Under the pieces are notes generated by a model that saw only the letters and a list, made by a program, of their open reading frames with translations, had not been told where the DNA came from and did not search any database. From the NCBI GenBank assembly GCA_024345305.1, contig BRON01000010.1:434001-498000 (forward strand): DNA of 64,000 nt, given 5' to 3'. This DNA is from Mrakia gelida (taxonomy: Eukaryota; Basidiomycota; Tremellomycetes; Cystofilobasidiales; Mrakiaceae). Within the stretch, counting starts at the first letter, position 1, and each line of letters opens with the position of its first letter. Positions 31,199 to 41,900 of this stretch are shown here, piece by piece. A program made the position numbers and the translations under genes.

Positions 31199-32488
31199 AT
31201 GGCCCCTCGCAATCTATCCTTCTCCCCTTCTCCTTCCCCTCTTACTCAACTTGGAGACGATACTCCCACCTCGTCGAACCCTGATCAGCAACCGACACCT
31301 TCGTCCTCCTTCCTCCCTCCTCCCCCTCCTCCCATCGAACAAGCTCAACTCCCTCCTCCACCACCGCCACCAGCACCAGCACCCAAACCAAGAAAGAAGA
31401 AACCATCAGCTAAAGTGGCAGTTGAGGGTTCGGAAGTAGGAGAAGAGGGAGCTGCGTCTGGTTCTCCCAGTGCGAGAGGAGGGAAAGGGAAAGGGAGGGG
31501 GGGAGGCAGAGGTGGTGCAGCAGCGGGAGGAGGAAAGGGAAGCAGAGGAGGAAAGAAGGTCGTCAAGGTGAGATCTTCCCGCTCCGAGGATGGTAGAGGC
31601 CGTAGCTGACCCTTTCATCTCTCTGCTACAGCCTGCTGCCGAGCTCGGGGAGCCGTTCAACAAGTACAAGGACAAGTGAGGTCGCATCGTTCCCTTCGAC
31701 TGACCCATCGAGCTCACCAAACTGATCCCCTTCCTCTTCCCCACTCTGATCCATCCACTCCCACTTCACAGATTCGTAGAATTGAGATCCAAGTACGACG
31801 AGGTCAACGCCGTGAGTCCGATGTCCTCCTCCATGACATCCGGAACCTCAACTCGTTCGCGCGAGCTCACCTCCCATCTCCTTTCCTCCCTTCCCTTCCG
31901 ATGCCTCTTCTACCTCGCCTCAGACCAAGGAAGCCAACCTCGCCACTCTCAACAATGCTCTTGAACGTCTAGAGAAGGTCCAAACCGAGAACGAGTACGT
32001 TCATGCCTTCCTATCGTTCCTTTCTCGACGGCTCGAGCTCACTTCGACGCTTCCCTCCCTCCCTCCTCCAGCGCCTTCCTCTCCTCGTTCATCACCAACA
32101 TCCACACCCATCCCTCTCTCGCCTACTACCTCGAACGAAGCAAAACTCCACCGCCAGAAGCATCCCTACCTCTCGCTCCTCCAGCTCCTCTACCTCATCC
32201 CTCCTCGTCGAATCAGAACGGCCACTCGAGAGCGACTCACGACGTGAGTCTCTTTACCCCCCCTCCTTCTTCGCCCACCTTTTAAGTTCGGACGAAGCAT
32301 AGAAGGAAGCTCGGCTGACTCGGCCCGCTCCTCTCTTTCTATCGTAGGCCTTCAACTCTGCTCAAGAAACGAACGCAGGACCGTCGACTTCGACCTCGAG
32401 CTCCTTAGCAGCGATGCAGCACCCTCGCGACGAAACCAACGGCTACCACGAGGAAGAGAGGAGTCAGAAGAGAGCAAGGATCGAATGA
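31199..32488 (+). CDS. Basic nuclear-type protein with short coiled coil
   Basis: I cannot assign this protein to a family. The N-terminal exon is disordered: Pro runs, then KPRKKKPSAK (a probable nuclear localisation signal), then Gly/Arg/Lys repeats (GGKGKGRGGGRGG) like RNA- or DNA-binding tails. Small exons follow, encoding AAELGEPFNKYKDK, FVELRSKYDEVNA and a coiled coil TKEANLATLNNALERLEKVQ. Next comes a conserved-looking piece, SSFITNIHTHPSLAYYLERS, and a tail ending QKRARIE, a second basic nuclear signal. The coiled coil and the FITNI..HPSL piece look like an interaction module of a chromatin or transcription complex subunit; this is inference. Exon joins all use standard signals, but the fourth to fifth exon junction is less sure. 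Confidence 0.5.
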
Positions 32489-33440
32489 TACCGTTGCTTG
32501 CTTCTCCATCGAGCTCGAGAGACGGGGGGGAGAGGCGAGGGAAGGACAAAGCGCGCTTGAGAGCCTTCGAGCTCAGCTCGTGTTTCCGAGGGCCTCTTTC
32601 TCACTCCGCTAAGGGAGCCCGGCCCAAAGGATTTCGAGTAGTTCCGAGACAGGAGCCGTCGCTGTGTTCTCTTCGTCCTCTCCCGAGCTTCTCCTGCTGA
32701 TGCTGTACAGATCGATCGAAGGACGACGCGTCGAGCTGAAGAAAAGAAGACGCGTGAAAGGTCGACCGACCTGTTCATCCTTCGCTCTCAAGTTCTGCCT
32801 TCTTGACCTGAAACTCTCACTTTTTCGATCTCTCTTGAACGTATACACCCCTTCTGCGCCTTTCCCATTTTTCCTCCCTTATCTGTGTTCACCTCGAACC
32901 AAACTGCCCCAAGAGACTGCGAGAGCGGGGAGGGAAGGAGAAGGGAACGCAGCTTCGAAGCTCTTTCACTTCGGCTCCTTCTTTTGCTCCTCCTTCCTCT
33001 CCAACTCCCTCAAACCCAACTTTCGCATTCTTCTTGTCCCTCTTCTCTCTCCCCTTCCTACACTACTCCCATCGCTCAAGTCGCCAAGGAAGCTCAGCAG
33101 CAGCTCTCTTCGTCCCTCGCCAACTCTCGTTCGTTCTCGACCTTCCACCTCCGCTCTCCCTCCTTCCCTCCATCTCCCGGACCTCTCCCTCCTTCCCTTT
33201 CAAAGCGGTTCAAGTCTTCTAGAGCTCAACTTGTAGCTCTTAGGAACCTCTTGTAGAATCTGGTTGGAATCGTTTCCAAGTGAGTTCTGTTCTTCGTTTG
33301 AATGATGAGCTCTGAAACGTGTGGAGCTGTGAGACAAGAGAGGCAGCGCATCTCCTCCTTCCTTCGTCAACTTCAACCTTCAACAACTCGACCGCAACTG
33401 ACTCCTCCTCGTCTCTGTTACGATGGATGTGTAGATTTCC
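32489..33440. other. Intergenic, leader region of the sugar transporter gene
   Basis: 950 bp between two + strand genes. It contains an ACGCGTC palindrome near 32727. Several CT-rich open frames on the + strand have signal-like Leu runs but no recognisable protein. A GTGAGT donor near 33281 with CTGAC near 33399 and an acceptor just before the start at 33441 would fit a 5' UTR intron. Confidence 0.35.
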
Positions 33441-36111
33441 ATGTCTCCAAGCTACGATCCTCATCGCCCACTCTCCAAACAAAGCACTCTCCCCTCCAGT
33501 CCTCCTTACACTCCACCGGACGCGCACCCTTCGAGCTCCTCCTCCTCCCACGATCCCTCCCACCTCGCCTCATCAACCTGGGACAGATACAACAACAACA
33601 TGAACGAACCATCTCCCTCCTCCACCTCCTCTCCCGCTCCTCCTCGTTCACCACGCAAAGACGGAGGTCGATATCTTCCCCCATCGTCGTCCAGCTCAGG
33701 AGGAGGAGGAGGAAGCAGCTCGAATCTGGGCATGCTCTTCGCTGAAGGTTCCTCCTCAAAAACGACTCAAGCTCAAGATCAAGCCGACAAGGACGGTCAC
33801 TCCTCACATCTCAACAGATCCTCTTCCTACAACAACAACGAAAAATCTACATCCTCCTCCTCAGCTCCCTCGGCCTCAGCTTCAGCTCAAGCTCCCCTCA
33901 AGATCCCAACCTCTCGTCAAGCCTTCAACGCTCCTCGAACGCCAGGAGACCTCGACACAGGCATCTCCCAGTTCCCAAGAGAGAAGGATTCCTTCCAAGG
34001 TCCCTCCTACCACCCCTTAACCAACAACAACACTACTACGCCAACGGAGAAGGGAGGAGGAGGGAAGAAGGAGTTCAAGGACTCAGAAGCCTACTGGTTG
34101 GGACTCTACTTCTTCTTCAACCTCGGATTGACACTGTTCAACAAGATCGTCCTCGTTAGCTTCCCGTTTCCTTACGTGAGTCCCACCTACTCATCCCTCT
34201 CATTCATACCCACCCACCCCCAAACCGGCGAAAAGGAAGGAGGGAGGGAAGATGGGAGGGATAAGGTTCGGTCGCCTCGCGAGCTCGAGCTCGGGCGAGG
34301 CGAAGGAAGCTCAACCCTCCTTCTGTCTTCACGTTTCACGAGCTAGCTCGAGAAAGTCTCGGAAACTGATCTGCCTTCCATTTCTTACCCCTGTTTTCTT
34401 GCGACCGCTTTGCTTTGTTTCAGACTCTGACGGGTCTTCATGCACTGAGTGGGTGTGCGGGATGCTACGTCGCGTTGGAGAGGGGATCGTTCGTGAGTCG
34501 TCGTCCTTCCTTCCCTCTCACGTACCTCCGATGACGAGCAAACGCGAGCTCACACATACCCTTCCGCTTCTTGTCCTCTCCTTCCTTCCTTCGTTCCCCT
34601 CCTCGACTCGCTCGCTCGCCTCGTCCACCTCGCCCTTTGATCAAAACGAAACAGACCCCAGCCCACCTCACCTCCCGCGACAACATGGTCCTCGCTCTCT
34701 TCTCGGTTCTCTACACCATCAACATCGCCGTTTCTAACCTCTCGTTACAACTCGTGACGGTTCCCGTACGTTCAACTCCACCCATACCTTCTCTCGAGCG
34801 AGAAAACGAGCTTCGCCTCGAGCTCGAGCGAACGCGAACGTGAACCGAGATCTGAGAACTGAACTGACCATTCTTTTCGTTGGTTTGGTTTTGCCTTCGT
34901 GCAGTTCCACCAAGTCGTCCGAGCTGCTACACCGCTGTTCACGATCCTGATATCGGTCGTGTTCCTTCGAGCCAAGTTCAGTGGGATGAAGGTCCTGTCG
35001 CTCCTTCCTGTGATTGCTGGGGTTGGGTTCGCGTGAGTTCGAGCGTTCCTCCCATTCTTTTGTCTGTTCTGGGGTCAAGCCTGAACTGACTCTCGTCCTT
35101 CTTCCTTCTCTTATCTTCCACCCACCTCGCTCAACCCCTCCCTCCCTCGCTTCGCTTCACCTCATCTCACGACGTCCCTCTCCTCCCCTTCCCTCCCCCC
35201 ACCCCCACCCCCGCCCTCATCCCAACAGCACCTACGGAGACTACAACTTCACAGCCTGGGGTCTCATCCTCACCCTCCTCGGAACAGGTCTCGCCTCCCT
35301 CAAAACGGTCGTCACCAACCTCATCCAAACCGGCGGAGGAGGTCGACTCAAACTCCACCCTCTCGACCTCCTCATGCGCATGAGTCCACTCGCGTTCATT
35401 CAGTGTGTGATGTACGGGTGGTGGAGTGGGGAGCTGGAGAGGGTGAGGAGGTACGGAGCGAGGGAGATGACCGGGTGGAAGGCTTTCGGGTTGTTGGTGA
35501 ATGGGGTCATTGCGTTTGGGTTGAATGTGGTGAGCTTTACGGCTAATAAGAAGACTAGTGCTTTGACTATGAGTGAGTGGGCTTCGTTTATTTCTCTCTT
35601 GACGGGGTGGTGTGCTCGCGGTTCGAGAGACGGGAGACTGACTTGTTCGACGCGTCCTTTCCTCGTGCGTTCTCGTCGCAGCCGTCGCTGGTTCGTTCCT
35701 CTTTCCTTCCTCCTCCCCAGATCCTCTCCTCGTACTTACTCCCATCTTTTTCCTCTTCTCCTCCCACAGCCAACGTCAAACAAGTCCTCACCATCGTCCT
35801 AGCAGTGATCATCTTCGACCTCTCCATCAACGTTCGTCTCGCGTCTCCCCTCCTCGTCCTCCTCCCTTCTTCCTCTCTCCCAAACTCATCTCTTCTCTTC
35901 CTTCCCTTGTTCAACAGCCAACCAACATGCTCGGAATCGTCCTAACCCTAGCCGGAGGAGCAGGATACGCTTAGTGAGTCTTTTGACCCTCTTTATCTCC
36001 TCCCTCCTCGCCCGACGCGTCTCGTCGCTGACCCTCCCTCTTCGCCTTCACTTTCATCGCAGCATCGAGTTCCAAGAGAAACAGAAGAAGGCTCGACGGG
36101 TGGTGCTTTGA
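33441..36111 (+). CDS. Triose-phosphate-translocator-family nucleotide-sugar transporter
   Basis: This is a Golgi/ER-type member of the drug/metabolite superfamily with a TPT domain, closest in style to SLC35C2/Ymd8-like proteins. A long disordered N-terminus of about 220 residues, rich in Ser, Asn and Gly, precedes the membrane part. The membrane part starts YWLGLYFFFNLGLTLFNKIVL, the typical first TPT helix with its NK pair. Then come TLTGLHALSGCAGCY, NIAVSNLSLQLVTVPFHQVV (the conserved VSNLSL...VPFHQ block), RAATPLFTILISVVFL and TYGDYNFTAWGLILTL. The later part has ASLKTVVTNLIQTG, LKLHPLDLLMRMSPLAF and NKKTSALTMTVA, with a C-terminal lysine tail QKKARRVVL that may act as an ER/Golgi retrieval signal (inference). 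The exon joins preserve all these blocks. The substrate sugar cannot be told. Confidence 0.82.
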
Positions 36112-36678
36112 TCTCCCAACCCAACCCTGCCCTCTCGCTCTACACTAGATCTCTCGCTCGCTCTCGTTTCGTCTCACTCGGGTTTCTTTCGTTTTGCTTT
36201 TTTCCCTCTCTCCCCCTCTCTCTCTCACTCTGTCCTCGCACAACATTCCCTATTCCTGAACCGCAAAACACTCAACCCCCACACCCCAGCTTTATAGATT
36301 TATCATACCCCTCGAACCCTTTCTTTCTCTCTGTAGCTTGTCGTCTATCGCACACTCACCCCCCTCGCTCGCTCGTATTGACCGTTATACGTTTCTTCTT
36401 CTTCTTATCGTTCTTACGTTTTGCTTTCGACTCTCTCGATGATCGATGGACTCGCTCGAACTGACTGTAAACGAATCGAGGGAGGGCTGAGGAGGGTAGA
36501 GGTTGGGGGAGGGAGGGCAGGACGAGAGGGATGGAGGAGGGACAGGGAAGCTCGAAGGAAGTTCGAGCTCACCTCCTCCTCCTCCTTCCCTTGCGACGAC
36601 CAGCGTCGAAGGATCCCAAACCCGCCCCCTTCCACCTCTTTGCTCCCAGCTGTTGCTCCCCTTCCTCTTCACTCATAC
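36112..36678. other. Upstream region of F-box-like copy 2
   Basis: The region holds the 3' UTR of the transporter and the leader of F-box-like copy 2. The in-frame sequence upstream of the ATG at 36679 is open back to 36421 and resembles the corresponding stretch of copy 1. A pyrimidine-rich tract (36190-36240) and a TATAGATTTAT-like A/T stretch near 36291 could be promoter parts. Confidence 0.4.
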
Positions 36679-37845
36679 ATGTCAGATGGGTCGTCGTACA
36701 GAGCCCAGGAGAAGGAGGTCGTCGCTCGCTCCTCTTCCTCCTCCTCCCATCTCGACCTCCCTCCCTCCTCGACCCTTCCTGTCCTACCCGCCATGGAAGT
36801 CATCCAAGGATCCTCTCATTCGACCCTCGCTCCCTCGGATCGACATCTCCCCTCCCTCCCCGTGGAGCTCAAGAGGGAGATCCTTCGCTTCTGCGATCCA
36901 GCAACCCTCGCTTCGACCTCCAAGGTTTCCCTCGCCTTCTTCCAACTCTCGTGCCCTCTTCTGTACCGAGATGTGGTCGTCAAAGGCTACGGGAATCTCA
37001 ACACGCTCTTCCACACTTAAGTGAGTGACTCGGATGCTCTTCTTTGTTCCTTCAAGCCGCTGAAGAAGCAAACTCGAAGCTGACCTTCCCTCCTCTTGAT
37101 GTCGTCTCCTCAGACCTCCCCAATCCCCCATCCTCATCTCAACGCCTACCTCGATCTCGGACAGGTCAGGTCCTTCACTTTCCTCGTCAGCGAAGAGGAT
37201 TTCGAGGACGCCGATGAAGATTTCCGTCCCAAAGGTCGGATTTTCTCGTCAGGAGACCTCTTCTCCGTCGAGACGTTGAACGTCCAAGTTAAATTATCAT
37301 CCCCAACCTGGCCCTCCCCTCCCCTACCCATCTTTCAACTCTTCAACCCCATCGTCGCTACCATCACAGGAATCAGTCCTTCGATGGCTCCAAACCTCTC
37401 CTTCGCTTACGTCGACGTCGACGAGTTGGACTGGACTCGTCTCTCCTCCATCACGTTCCTCAACTCCAGCCTCTCAGAAAACCTTCGCTTCACCACCTTC
37501 GCGAGTCGTCCGATCACGGTCATCCACGATATCACCAGCCGTTGGCCTTACCTCGAATTCGACCACTCGAGGGATTCGATCGCCAACGCGTTCGACGACG
37601 TCTTCGGATCACAAGGAGGAGATGGGGGCATGGAGGAAGACGCCTCCCTCCTGTGCTGTCCTTTGCTCGATAGGCTGGTGTTTCGAGTTTGCGGGAGGGA
37701 GCAGTCTGAATTCATCAAGGGGATGATACGACCGTTTTGGGACGAGGAGGAGGTCGAACTCGAGAAGCAGGAGAGGTGGGCGAAGTTGATTGAGTTCGAG
37801 GAGATGGACTCGAAGACGAAGAGGTCGATGAACGAGGTAGCATGA
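36679..37845 (+). pseudogene. F-box-like protein, copy 2, with in-frame stop at the exon 1 end
   Basis: This is a paralogue of the F-box-like gene at 26245-27431, in the opposite orientation. Exon 1 (36679..37020) encodes MSDGSSYRAQEKE and the F-box-like segment LPSLPVELKREILRFCDP with TLASTSKVSLAFFQLSC and PLLYRDVVV. Its last codon, at 37018-37020, is TAA, directly followed by the GTGAGT donor at 37021. In copy 1 the matching codon is TCG (Ser). Exon 2 (37114..37845) is fully open and conserved: HLNAYLDLGQVRSFTF, LSSITFLNSSLSENLRF, and the end WAKLIEFEEMDSK. The mRNA would therefore encode only 113 residues unless the stop is read through, edited or avoided by another donor; I see no other GT that keeps the frame. 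Intact exon 2 argues for a recent event or a real regulatory use. Confidence 0.6.
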
Positions 37846-38010
37846 TTAGCTGTGAGCGTCCTTGTCGTCTTTGTTCCACTGCTCGAGTCTCCCTTGGTCT
37901 CGCTTCGAAGTCGCTGACTCGTTTTCGTCTTCCTCCTCGCCTCGCAGGTTCGTCGACCAAACACATCGAGAACACCGCTAGCAAGTAGTTCTACCCGTCG
38001 ATATCATGGC

Positions 38011-38339
38011 ATGGCTTTTTTGAACTCTTCTCCGACCGCTCTGCGTTGGCGGGAAGGCGTGAGCGCGTGGGGAGGGACAAGAACATCGACGCGACCAGAC
38101 CTCGACGCGTCTCCTCCGTCCCTCGTCACGTCGCTGTTCTCGCCACCGAGCTGACAGTCGTCAAGCTCTACCCCAACGAAACGGTCTGGAAGTACTCGAT
38201 GCAACGTGCTGTCAAGAGGATGGAGGAAGAGCAGGCCTCGCTGGAGTCCTTCGTCTCGACTCTCGCTTCTTCCCTCTTCGATCTTTGGGGAGGAGGAAGA
38301 GGGCACGAGGATTGGTCTCGTGCATGGTCTCGGAGGTAG
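38011..38339 (+). CDS. Possible small protein, two exons
   Basis: ATG at 38011 starts MAFLNSSPTALRWREG, then GTGAGC at 38059 opens an intron with an ACGCGTC motif, a GCTGAC branch and a TCAAG acceptor. The second exon (38166..38339) reads LYPNETVWKYSMQRAVKRME, then EEQASLESFVSTLASSLFDL, and ends RAWSRR. The total is 73 residues. The frame is kept across a typical intron and the second exon has a regular helical pattern, which argues for a real gene. No family is recognised; a mitochondrial small protein is a guess from the amphipathic, Arg-containing N-terminus. The exon before 38011 (after the acceptor at about 37947) could be its leader or the 3' UTR of the F-box-like gene. Confidence 0.4.
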
Positions 38340-38920
38340 GGAAAGGGTGATCTCGGAGAGAAGATTGGTGTCGGGGGAAGGAGAGGGAAGTGATGCGAAC
38401 TCGAGGATTGGGTGAGGAGGAGGACAAAGAAGACGAGGAGACGAGCTCGACGCGAAGAGGTCGGCTCGTGCGCGTTCGAATCACTCTGCGAGAGCAAATC
38501 TGCGAATATTATGAACGTCTACCACGGGAGTCACCAGGGCGCATCACCTCTGAGGGTATCAGAGCAGAAACGTGGAAGATGCCTCTTGTGTTTAAGAAGA
38601 AGAAGAAGGAAGGTCTCACGTCGAGGGACGAGAGGTGAGCTCACTCGACGGGTTCGAGTGGGGACGAGGGACGTTTGATCTGCCATTTCTACAGGAATTC
38701 TCTCCGCTTCTCGTGGCTTCATTAGAGTATATGAAACAGATGGGGGAGAATCATCAGAAATCCGATGAACAGTGAGGAAGAACGCCAGGGGAGGGAAGGA
38801 AGGAACCAAAAACATACGAGATCGAAGCGAGGAGGCGTTTCTCGTTCTTCCCTTAAACGGTCACACTCTCTCCTCTTCCTCTTCCCTTCCTTCCCTCCTT
38901 CCCGCCAAAGCCTCTCAACG
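38340..38920. other. Upstream region of the Adp1-like gene
   Basis: 580 bp with no convincing gene. A pyrimidine-rich tract (38868-38900) lies right before the ATG at 38921, as in other highly expressed genes here. Open frames on both strands lack splice logic or domains. Confidence 0.35.
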
Positions 38921-41900
38921 ATGAGGTTCCCTCTTCCAACCCTCCTCTTCCTTTTTTTACCCCTCTTGATCTCAGCTCAAACCTGCGAGCAGTACGCTTC
39001 CACCGCCGATTCTGAGTGCGATTGTCCGGCTGGTTTCGCTGGGAGCGACTGCTCCCTTCCCGTTTGCGGTGCCACCCTCTTCGCTGGAACTGGGACTGGA
39101 CGAGCTCTGGCTACGAATGGGAGTGTTGCGAGTTGCGAGTGTGATGCTGGATGGAGTGGACCGGGATGCACTGGTGAGTCTCGCAGAAGAGCGGGAGGAA
39201 GTGGGCAGGGAAGGTTCGATTGTGGGGAGACAAGTTTGGGAGCCGAGATTGGGAACAAGCTCGACCTGCTCGAGTCAAATCTTCCTTCGAGGGCTCGTTC
39301 CTTCTTTGGGGACTCGACGTTGTGTGTCGAGCAGTCCCAGGAATGAGCTCGAGAAGGAGAGGAGGATAAAGGAAGGGGCGGTTCGGTTCCCGAAAAGGCC
39401 GTCTCGCCGAGCTCGTCGACGCCCTCTCGTTGCCTTTTGCCCCCGCTGACTCTCTTTTTCTTTCCTCCTCTCCCTATGTACAGTGTGTGCTACCGATCTC
39501 TCCTGTGGAGTGGCCTACAACGCCACCGGATACTCCCCTGCTACGTCTTCCAGCCTTCTCTCCGCTGGACAAGTCGCGAATCAAACCATGGTCTGCAACT
39601 CCTCGCCTCGAGTCTATACGGCTGGTCAGATGAGCTGCGATGTCGTCGTGAGTGATGCTTCACTAGCCTGAGCGACAGAGCAGACACCGAGCCCGACCTG
39701 ATCGTTCTTTCCCTCTTCAACCAGACTCCCCTCCTCCAAACGCTCTTCCCTGGCTCTTCGAAGCTCACCATCTCCCGAACCATCGACACCAGTCTCAGTC
39801 CCATTCCTGGACTCACTTCGCCAGGAGAGAACTCGACCGTATACGCTCAGCTCTGGTACGAGAGTGAGTCTTCCATTTTCGTTCGACTTTCATCCGACGC
39901 GTCCCAGAACTTCGCTTTCTTCCGACCTCTTCTTCCCCATCGCACCCCTCCCTCCTCTCCCTGCGCTCTCTCCCAAACTGACACGCGGCTTTTGTATCCT
40001 TGTTCCCGCAGACGCCGAAACCTTCTACTGCAAAGCCAACTCCTGCAACCAGACGTTGATCGCGCAAGACTCTGGGAACTCGTCCGTCTTCACATGCCAG
40101 AACCTCGAATGCAACTGCATGCCAGGAACCGCCTTTTGTTCAGGAGTGAGTACCATCTTATTCCTCCCGTGCTCATCATCTACACCGTCGAAACAGAGCT
40201 GCAGGACGAATCAGACTCGTGCTGACTCGTTCGACGCGTCGCTTCTTTCTTCGTTCTCTTTTTCAGGTCACGGACCTCACCAAGACCATCAACTCACTCA
40301 CTGGAGAGCTCGTCATCCAGTGCGACGCTACTGGAGGTACCTGTGCTTTCAAGCAGACCCTGTTGGTGAACGTGAGTCCTTTCCCTCCTCGTCTTCGTTC
40401 CGTCGGCCCTCAGTTCGATTTCGCTCAACCTTCTCACTTTCGTGCCGCAGACCTTCGGAACCGCCGGTCTCGCTCTCTCCTCCTGCTCCTTTGGAGAGTG
40501 TATCTCCCAGTACAACCTCGACTACCTGTCCGGAACCGTCGCTCTCACCGTCGTTAGCAACGATCTCTCGAGCGGAGTCATCGCTGGTCTGTGCGTCGTA
40601 GGAGCCATCGTGTTCTTCGCCCTCCTCGGACTCAGTACGTTCTCAACTCTTCTTATCCTCCTCTGAAGTTGGCGAGAGCTGACCTCTTCGTGATTCCTTC
40701 AGTCTGGGGATACATCGCTCAGAAGAAGGCTCGGAAGTCGACCGACGGGAGGGACGAGAAGAGGCCTGGGGTTGGAGTCGATTGGAGTGGAGTTGGATAC
40801 GAGATCCGGCTCTCTGGGAACGGACTGGGACTGGGACGACTTCGTATGGGTTCGAAGAAGGAGAAGTCGGGGACGCAGGTCGAGGATGGGCTCGCTGGAA
40901 CGTCGAAGGGACATTGGAAGACGATTCTCGCCGGCGGAGAAGGCCGAGTCGAGCCTGGGAAGTTGGTTGCTATCTTGGGACCTTCTGGTGAGTAGGTTGT
41001 ACTGGAGTTTTTGAGACGAGTTCGACGAGGGGGGAAACGAGGAGAGCGAAGAAACGAAACTGACCGACGCGTCTCGTCCATTTTCTTTCCCTCCTCCTCG
41101 CTTCTCTTCACGCTCCTGGTTCGTCAACTCCTTCCCTCTTCTCCGCGCGTGTATCTTCATCTTGCTTCTCGGTCTTCAGGTGCCGGAAAGTCCACCCTCG
41201 TCGATCTGCTCGCCTGCCGAAGGAAGTCCGGTCGAACGACAGGAAAGGTCACATTCTTCACCAGCTCTCGAGAGAAGGACGAGGGAGGAGGAGGAGAAAA
41301 GGGATTCAGGCCTCGCGTAGGATACGTTGATCAGGTGCGTACTCTATGTTTTCGAGAGGTGACCGGGGCAGGAGGAGAGATCGAGCGGCGTGAGGGGAAG
41401 AGGACGGCGCTTTCGTCGCCACCGCTTCTTCCTCTTTCTGCCCGAGAAGTTTCATCGAACTGACTCATTCTTGTTTCTTTGACAGTCTGATGTTCACTCT
41501 CCAACCTCTACCGTCCGTGAGGCTCTCCTCCTCGCCGCTCGACTTCGTCTTCCCGAGTGGATGGCTCTCGAGGAAAAACAAGCTCGAGTTGAGGAGGTCC
41601 TCTCGCAGCTCGGATTGTCGCACATTGCAGACTCGCCGATTGGAGATGGGAACCGAAGGGGAATCAGTGGAGGAGAGGTTCGAAGAGTGTCTATCGGTCT
41701 CGAGCTCGTCGCGAAGCCTCACATCTTGTTGCTCGTGAGTTTCAGCCCGTTTCGTCGTTTCCTCGAGTTCTGGAACTGACGCTTTCTCTTCTGCACCATT
41801 TCTTTCGCAGGACGAGCCGACGTCTGGACTCGACTCGGTTTCAGCAGCCAAGGTCGTCTCCGTTCTTCGCGATCTCGCTCACGATCTCGTGAACCCAACC

